Positions 7,342-11,605 of a DNA stretch of 11,605 nt are shown one piece after another. The DNA comes from Bacteroidota bacterium. Its GTDB lineage: Bacteria > Bacteroidota > Bacteroidia > Bacteroidales > B18-G4. Below the pieces are notes generated by a model. The model did not search any database, was not told the DNA's origin, and worked only from the letters and a program-made list of their open reading frames with translations. A program made the translations under genes and the position numbers. Location: contig QMPN01000075.1 of the NCBI GenBank assembly GCA_003648575.1, forward strand, positions 1-11,605, written 5' to 3'. Position 1 is the first letter of the stretch. Each line of letters opens with the position of its first letter.

Positions 7342-8226
7342 TTATCCAATCGCCATATTTTCGTCCCATTGCTGCTTTGGCGGGATGGCTCCTTTGTGGA
7401 TTCCTTCGGCGAATGCGTCAACACATTTGCGAATATCGAGGTGGTAACCGCCCTCGAGAACTGCAAAGATATCGGGGAAGGCGCGCCTTAATCGGAATGC
7501 ACATTCATAAAACCCGCGGATACTATAATTCAGCCCCAGCAAACGATCATCTGCGTAGCTGTCAAAGCCTGCGCTCACAGCAATCACATCGGGATAGAAT
7601 TTCCTGGCCAGGGAAATGGCCTTGTCAACTACTTCAAGGAATTCCTTATCACCCTTTCCTTCATAAATGGGAAAGTTAGCTGTAAAACCAGCTCCATCAT
7701 CCTTACCGGTCTCAATGGAAAAGCCGGTGTAGGGATAGGCATAGTACTGATGAACCGAGCAGTAAAACACGTCACTCCTGTCGTAGAATAAGGCCTGCGT
7801 ACCATCCCCATGATGGCCATCGATGTCGAAGATGAATACCCTCTTGCCCTCATTCACCAATTTCTGAGTGGCGATAGCAATATTATTGAAAAAGCAAAAG
7901 CCTGCCGCACGCTCTGCAGAAGCATGGTGACCCGGCGGACGGATAGCAGCGAAACCACTGTTCTCTGAGGCCAGCACCGACAAGCCTACTGCTGTCTTGG
8001 CTGCTTCCCAGCTGTCATTGTTCAGCGAAACTTCCGCAAGAATCTCATTATTTGCACAGGCTTCCTTGATCTGTTGGATATAAGCAGATGTATGGATGAG
8101 GCCCATGTATGCTTCCCCGTCTGCCTCAGTATCCGGCAGATCGCCGAAATCTGCTATACGATAGGCACCTTCAGCTTCGCTGTCAATATTGTGCTTCAGA
8201 AATTTACTGTGGTACAATATGTCCAT
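7342..8226 (-). CDS. Histone deacetylase / acetoin utilization (AcuC-AphA) family zinc deacetylase
   Basis: A 294-residue cytoplasmic deacetylase of the arginase/deacetylase fold, expected to hydrolyse an acetyl amide on lysine, a polyamine or another small molecule. Active-site landmarks are intact: RPPGHHA with catalytic H100-H101, GFCFFNN at 109-115, DIDGHHGDGT with zinc ligands D136 and H138, SAGFD with zinc ligand D222, and EGGY with the transition-state tyrosine Y261. The N-terminus is unusual: the usual HPE-x-P-x-R segment and its helix are reduced to HNIDSEAEGAYRI, and the first conserved His-Thr/Ser pair (H45-T46) comes about 25-30 residues earlier than in most members. No signal peptide. 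It is divergent from msrA across a 95-base gap and is followed by a 141-base AT-rich gap. No strong terminator was seen. Family assignment is firm; the substrate is not known. Confidence 0.93.
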   Translation of the reverse strand: MDILYHSKFLKHNIDSEAEGAYRIADFGDLPDTEADGEAYMGLIHTSAYIQQIKEACANNEILAEVSLNNDSWEAAKTAVGLSVLASENSGFAAIRPPGHHASAERAAGFCFFNNIAIATQKLVNEGKRVFIFDIDGHHGDGTQALFYDRSDVFYCSVHQYYAYPYTGFSIETGKDDGAGFTANFPIYEGKGDKEFLEVVDKAISLARKFYPDVIAVSAGFDSYADDRLLGLNYSIRGFYECAFRLRRAFPDIFAVLEGGYHLDIRKCVDAFAEGIHKGAIPPKQQWDENMAIG

Positions 8227-8243
8227 TCCCTTAGGATTTGCAA

Positions 8244-8251
8244 CAAATTTA
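8244..8251 (-). promoter_or_regulatory. Bacteroidota -7 promoter element (TAAATTTG) for the deacetylase
   Basis: The minus strand reads TAAATTTG, a perfect TAnnTTTG match, 17 bases upstream of the deacetylase ATG at 8226. No TTTG sits at the expected 19-20 base spacing (the nearest minus-strand TTTG is 29 bases away), so support is partial. The element lies in the 95-base divergent region shared with msrA. Confidence 0.35.
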
Positions 8252-8321
8252 TAAAAATATCCCTATCAAGAACTCATCATCAAACAATATCCTGCCGGAA
8301 GTGTTAGGTATTTATTACACA

Positions 8322-8921
8322 ATGAAAACAATATTAAGCATAAGTTTATTCGTCCTCATCATGGGAAATGATCCAACATACGCCAAACAAGACACGCTTG
8401 CTTTTGCCTCCGGATGCTTCTGGTGCACTGAGGCAATCTTCCAGGAACTGGAAGGCGTGATCAGTGTGGAGTCGGGGTATACAGGAGGACATATCAAGAA
8501 CCCATCGTACAGGGAAGTATGTAATGAAACTACCTGTCATGCAGAAGCGGTAAGGATCGTTTACATCCCTGAAATCATCAGCTACATCAAACTACTGGAG
8601 GTTTTCTTTATGACCCATGACCCAACGAGTCTGAACAGGCAGGGGGCAGATGTGGGAACGCAATACCGTTCAGCCATCTTTTATTACAATGAAGGTCAAA
8701 AGCTGGAAGCTGAAAAAGTGATCGATGAGCTGAATGCATCCGGGGCCTGGGAAGCCCCCATCGTTACCGAAGTCACACAAGCCGGTGCCTTCTATGTCGC
8801 AGAAGATTATCACCAGGATTATTTCAATAATAACCGTACTGCCGCCTACTGTAATTTCGTGATTGTCCCCAAACTAGATAAGTTCAAAAAAGTTTTTAGC
8901 GATAAGCTGAAAAAAGACTAA
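8322..8921 (+). CDS. msrA: Exported peptide-methionine (S)-S-oxide reductase MsrA
   Basis: MsrA reduces methionine-S-sulfoxide in oxidised proteins or as free amino acid. The 199-residue product carries the catalytic motif GCFWCTE (C32 nucleophile, C35), then GYTGG, NPSYREVC, HAEAV, the hallmark DPTSLNRQGADVGTQYRSAIFY and EDYHQDYF near the end. There is no fused MsrB domain. I chose ATG 8322 over the in-frame ATG at 8238 because the sequence from 8322 forms a signal peptide (MKTILSISLFVLIMGNDPTYA, cut before KQ), whereas the extra 28 upstream residues look non-coding and lie in the promoter gap shared with the divergent deacetylase. The enzyme therefore probably acts in the periplasm. One oddity: the usual TGHAE reads TCHAE, adding a cysteine beside the active-site histidine segment. 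It is separated by 79 bases from the next gene. Confidence 0.95.
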   Translation: MKTILSISLFVLIMGNDPTYAKQDTLAFASGCFWCTEAIFQELEGVISVESGYTGGHIKNPSYREVCNETTCHAEAVRIVYIPEIISYIKLLEVFFMTHDPTSLNRQGADVGTQYRSAIFYYNEGQKLEAEKVIDELNASGAWEAPIVTEVTQAGAFYVAEDYHQDYFNNNRTAAYCNFVIVPKLDKFKKVFSDKLKKD

Positions 8922-8941
8922 TCATTGCACGCAGTATTTTC

Positions 8942-8949
8942 TACCTTTG
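8942..8949 (+). promoter_or_regulatory. Bacteroidota -7 promoter element (TACCTTTG) for the beta-CASP gene
   Basis: TACCTTTG matches the TAnnTTTG consensus perfectly and lies 51 bases before ATG 9001. No TTTG is present 19-20 bases upstream; the nearest TTG (8925-8927) is only 14 bases away. The element overlaps the possible TTG start at 8947 and so favours the ATG at 9001 as the real start. Confidence 0.4.
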
Positions 8950-9000
8950 GTGATCCCTTATTCAGAAGGGACAACTAATTATTCATTAAACCAAATAGTA

Positions 9001-10380
9001 ATGAATACCGAGCTTTCGAACGATTTTTCTATTCAATTTCTGGGTGCCGCCGGTACCGTTACAGGTTCAAAAACACTCATCAGGGCCAATGGGAAAAAGT
9101 TCCTGGTTGATTGTGGATTATTTCAGGGTCTGAAGCACCTGCGTGCTTTAAACTGGCAGGATTTGCCTGTCGATGCTTCTGAGATAGATGCAGTTATCCT
9201 TACCCATGCTCACCTCGATCATATAGGCTACCTGCCCAGGCTGGTACATCAGGGCTTTCATGGTCCAATTTATGGATCCTCGCCCACCTGCGAAATTACA
9301 GGGGTTTTACTGCTCGACAGTGCCAAGATACAGGAAGAGGATGCAGAACATGCCAACAAGAAAGGCTATACCAAGCATAAGCCTGCGAAACCCCTTTATA
9401 ACCTGGAGGATGCAAAGAATACCCTTCCCCTGCTAAGCATACATCCTGAGGATCAGTGGAAAGAGCTCAGTGAGGGGATCAGGTTCCGTTTTCAGAACAA
9501 CGCTCATATCATTGGTGCTACTCATGTCGATATTGAGGTCAATGGTAAGCGAATCATCTTTTCAGGCGACATCGGAAGAATTGACGACCCCATGCTGGAG
9601 GTTCCCGATAGGCCGGAACATGCCGATTACCTGGTTGTTGAATCAACTTATGGTGATCGCATCCATCCCAAAATCGATACAGAAGAGCAGTTCCGCAAGA
9701 TACTCCACGCAGTCTCAAACAGAAATGGGATTATGATCGTACCCAGTTTTACAGTTGACCGTGCCCAGGATTTCATGTATCTCTTCTGGAAGCTTGAACA
9801 AAATAATGACATCCCAAACATCCCTATTTATCTCGACTCACCCATGGGTGTGGATGTAAGCAAGGTGTTTAACAAGTACTATAAATGGCATAAGCTGGGG
9901 CCAAAGATCTTTGATGAAGTATTCAAAAACACTAAAATGGTCAGGTCATATAGAGATACCTTAAAACTGGCCGCTGATACACATCCAAAGATCGTCATTG
10001 CCGGCAGTGGCATGATGAATGGGGGCAGGGTACTCACCTACCTGAAAAAGCATATCAGCAATCCTCAGTCTACCATTATTATCCCTGGCTATCAGGCCGA
10101 AGGTACCAGGGGAAGGAGCATACATGACGGAGTGCACGAGATCAAGATCCACGGTGAGTATTATCCTGTTAAAGCCCATGTTGAAGATGTAAAGACGATG
10201 TCCTCACATGCCGATCAGGCCCAGATCATCGACTGGCTTTCCGGACTGGAAAACAAGCCTACACGTATATTTATCAACCATGGTGAACCCAAGTCTTCGG
10301 ATGCCCTGCGCCTTAAGATCCACGACACCTATGGCTGGGATGTTACTGTACCTCAACTGGAAGATACATTCGACCTTTAG
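9001..10380 (+). CDS. Metallo-beta-lactamase-fold beta-CASP protein, probable ribonuclease
   Basis: A 459-residue cytoplasmic protein of the MBL-fold beta-CASP group (CPSF73/YSH1-like, COG1236 type), whose characterised members are zinc-dependent endo- or exoribonucleases. From ATG 9001: the opening strand IQFLGAAGTVTGS, motif 2 H69-A-H71-L-D73-H74, motif 3 H169 in NNAHIIGATH, motif 4 D190 in FSGDIGR, then beta-CASP motif A E214 in ESTYGDR. The beta-CASP insert includes VPSFTVDRAQ, SPMG and the GSGMMNGGR signature. Motif B is H403 in MSSHADQ, and motif C is H427 in NHGEP within the C-terminal RMMBL segment. All metal-binding residues appear present. A longer in-frame start (TTG 8947) would add 18 residues but lies within the likely promoter, and homologues begin near the IQFLGAAG strand. 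The cellular RNA target is unknown. Confidence 0.95.
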   Translation: MNTELSNDFSIQFLGAAGTVTGSKTLIRANGKKFLVDCGLFQGLKHLRALNWQDLPVDASEIDAVILTHAHLDHIGYLPRLVHQGFHGPIYGSSPTCEITGVLLLDSAKIQEEDAEHANKKGYTKHKPAKPLYNLEDAKNTLPLLSIHPEDQWKELSEGIRFRFQNNAHIIGATHVDIEVNGKRIIFSGDIGRIDDPMLEVPDRPEHADYLVVESTYGDRIHPKIDTEEQFRKILHAVSNRNGIMIVPSFTVDRAQDFMYLFWKLEQNNDIPNIPIYLDSPMGVDVSKVFNKYYKWHKLGPKIFDEVFKNTKMVRSYRDTLKLAADTHPKIVIAGSGMMNGGRVLTYLKKHISNPQSTIIIPGYQAEGTRGRSIHDGVHEIKIHGEYYPVKAHVEDVKTMSSHADQAQIIDWLSGLENKPTRIFINHGEPKSSDALRLKIHDTYGWDVTVPQLEDTFDL

Positions 10381-10424
10381 CCTCCCTTCCTACCATCTTA
10401 GCGCTTAATTTCTTGGATTAGAAT

Positions 10425-10455
10425 TTTGTATTTAATCAAGGAATGTTTATATTTG
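10425..10455 (+). promoter_or_regulatory. Full Bacteroidota promoter TTTG-N19-TATATTTG
   Basis: TTTG (10425-10428), a 19-base spacer, then TATATTTG (10448-10455): both elements and the spacing match the Bacteroidota housekeeping promoter consensus (TTTG at -33, TAnnTTTG at -7). Transcription would start near 10462 and give a leader of about 35 bases before the ATG at 10497. This shows that the downstream secreted-protein gene has its own promoter. Confidence 0.7.
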
Positions 10456-10496
10456 AGCGAACGAACAACTTTTTATTAACCTAAAATTAACGACAC

Positions 10497-11605
10497 ATGA
10501 GAAAATTTACACTTTCTGTGCTGGTGCTTCTTGTATCAGTACTTTTTTTGGCACAGTCCGCTTTTTCACAGAACATCCTTGCCGTTGACAGGGATGGGAG
10601 TGCAGATCTGGACTTTACCGATTGCTGGCCTATGTATATGGCCGCTCTCGATGCCAATGGGTATATGTACACCTATTATGAGGTGACAGACCTGACTGGT
10701 GACGGACCAGATCTTCTAACCATGATGGACTATGATATCATTTTTTGGTTTACCGGTGAAGGCTGGGCAAGTAATCAAACTATGAGCGACAATGACGAGG
10801 CAAACCTGGCAGATTATCTTGATGCCGGTGGAGCTTTGTTCTTTTCAGGGCAAGACTACCTGTGGGACCGTTTCCCGGCTGCAGGGGCATTGAGCGCTGG
10901 AGATTTCCCTTATGACTATTTTGGCGTGACAAATGTTACCCAGGATAACTGGGTTGTTGAAACTCCCAACCTTGCTGATGCATCCGGTGTAGCCGGTTCA
11001 CTGGCAGATGGTTTTACTTTCCAGGTAGCCGACATCTTTACGACTACCAAAGACGGCCTGTTTATTGATATGATTGATGCAACCATGGGCATGGACCTCT
11101 TTGAAGCCAATGTCCCTCCGGCCGACGGCATTTGTGCCGTACAATTTGATGGAGGTGATTTCAAAACTGTATTCACCACACTATCATTTGCAGGTATTAC
11201 AGATCCTCTCATTCAGGCTGACTTAATGATGAATATTGTTGATTTCTTCTATGGCGGTGGCGGTGCCGAATGTGAAGACTTTGATGCACTCACCGTGGGC
11301 GGCCTGGTAGCCGATCAGTTAGGTTCTCCATGGAATACCTGGAGTGGAACCAGTGCTGATGATGCTACTGTATCAGATATGTATTCAAACAGCCCTGATA
11401 ACTCATTTGTTGTAGATGCAGGCACAGTTGACCTGATCTATGAATTTGGTGCAGCTCCTATTGCAACCGGACAATGGCTGTATTCTCACTATATCTATGT
11501 TCCAACAGGATATTCAGGATATTTCAATGTTCAGACTGACCCTGTACCCGGTGTTGCATGGAACCTCGACCTCTATTTCGATGATGGTGGAGATGGACAC
11601 TTCGA
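10497..11605 (+). CDS. Large secreted multidomain protein, glutamine-amidotransferase-like N-terminal domain; 3'-truncated by window edge
   Basis: The frame is open from ATG 10497 to the right edge, 369 codons without a stop. Residues 1-25 are a signal peptide (MRKFTLSVLVLLVSVLFLAQ..., cut near AFSQ). Residues about 26-255 resemble the class I glutamine-amidotransferase-like domain found in many secreted Bacteroidota proteins: ILAVDRDG, MAALDANGYMYTYYEV, MMDYDIIFWFTGEGW, LADYLDAGGALFFSGQDYLWD, FPYDYFGV. The nucleophile-elbow cysteine expected in active amidotransferases is replaced by S-G-Q-D (117-120), so enzymatic activity is unlikely. From about 259 a second domain starts (CEDFDALTVGGLVADQLG, PWNTWSGTSADDATVSD, IYVPTGYSGYFNVQTD), a beta-sandwich type seen in T9SS-exported proteins. 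A C-terminal sorting domain probably lies outside the window; that is inference. Preceded by a strong promoter. Confidence 0.88.
   Translation, partial: MRKFTLSVLVLLVSVLFLAQSAFSQNILAVDRDGSADLDFTDCWPMYMAALDANGYMYTYYEVTDLTGDGPDLLTMMDYDIIFWFTGEGWASNQTMSDNDEANLADYLDAGGALFFSGQDYLWDRFPAAGALSAGDFPYDYFGVTNVTQDNWVVETPNLADASGVAGSLADGFTFQVADIFTTTKDGLFIDMIDATMGMDLFEANVPPADGICAVQFDGGDFKTVFTTLSFAGITDPLIQADLMMNIVDFFYGGGGAECEDFDALTVGGLVADQLGSPWNTWSGTSADDATVSDMYSNSPDNSFVVDAGTVDLIYEFGAAPIATGQWLYSHYIYVPTGYSGYFNVQTDPVPGVAWNLDLYFDDGGDGHF

Noticed and set aside
7332..7679. Open frame of 115 codons on the + strand.
   Set aside because: It is antisense to the deacetylase gene, which has intact catalytic motifs in the opposite frame. 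The translated product is Arg/His-rich with no domain.
8238..8321. In-frame upstream ATG that would lengthen MsrA by 28 residues.
   Set aside because: It lies in the divergent promoter gap, its residues look unlike a conserved N-terminus, and it would bury the signal peptide that starts at 8322.
8893..8913. Short inverted repeat TTTTTAGC-GATAA-GCTGAAAAA near the end of msrA.
   Set aside because: It is inside the coding sequence, mostly A-T pairs with a G-T wobble, and is not followed by a T-run, so it is unlikely to be a terminator.
8947..9000. In-frame TTG start adding 18 residues to the beta-CASP protein.
   Set aside because: It overlaps the TACCTTTG promoter element, and homologues begin close to the first IQFLGAAG strand. 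ATG 9001 is preferred.
1..11605. Defence island, prophage, insertion sequence or CRISPR.
   Set aside because: No transposase, integrase, nuclease-helicase, repeat-spacer or toxin-antitoxin sequence was seen. Genes are housekeeping, envelope or secreted types with normal spacing.

Overview
The window looks like ordinary chromosomal DNA of a member of the Bacteroidota. The exact order cannot be fixed, but the gene content suits a free-living or anaerobic Bacteroidales/Marinilabiliales-like lineage. Several signs agree on this. One secreted protein ends in a type IX secretion (T9SS) sorting domain. A second, cut by the right edge, has the architecture of such proteins. Signal peptides end in ...SAQ, ...FSQ or ...SQ. 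There is a DUF3471-tailed serine hydrolase. Four gene starts are preceded by perfect copies of the Bacteroidota -7 promoter element TAnnTTTG, while purine-rich ribosome binding sites are not evident.

Layout: (1) 1-870, forward: methylenetetrahydrofolate reductase (metF), missing its first roughly 25-30 codons. (2) 954-1436, forward: a small AT-rich lipoprotein of unknown function. (3) 1470-4798, reverse: three apparently separate genes, namely an exported serine beta-lactamase-like hydrolase, an exported PEGA-like protein, and a 10-TM EamA/DMT transporter. (4) 4885-7200, reverse: a 771-residue secreted protein joining an Omp28-type thioredoxin-like domain to PKD/Ig-like modules and a T9SS sorting tail, ended by a very strong hairpin terminator. 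(5) 7342-8226, reverse: a histone-deacetylase/acetoin-utilisation family deacetylase, divergent from (6) 8322-8921, forward: an exported peptide-methionine sulfoxide reductase (msrA). (7) 9001-10380, forward: a beta-CASP metallo-beta-lactamase-fold protein, probably an RNase. (8) 10497-right edge, forward: a large secreted protein with a glutamine-amidotransferase-like N-terminal domain and a beta-rich domain.

Most genes are separated by 80-140 bases, several with their own promoter or terminator signals, so they seem to be transcribed singly rather than as one operon. The common threads are loose: methionine metabolism and repair (MetF, MsrA), envelope or extracellular redox (MsrA, thioredoxin-like domain of the T9SS protein), and export. 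No mobile element, CRISPR array, phage gene, tRNA or rRNA was seen, and I found no convincing new multi-gene system. The items most worth a second look are the thioredoxin-PKD-T9SS fusion, the exported MsrA with an unusual cysteine, the deacetylase with a reduced N-terminus, and the unidentified small lipoprotein.
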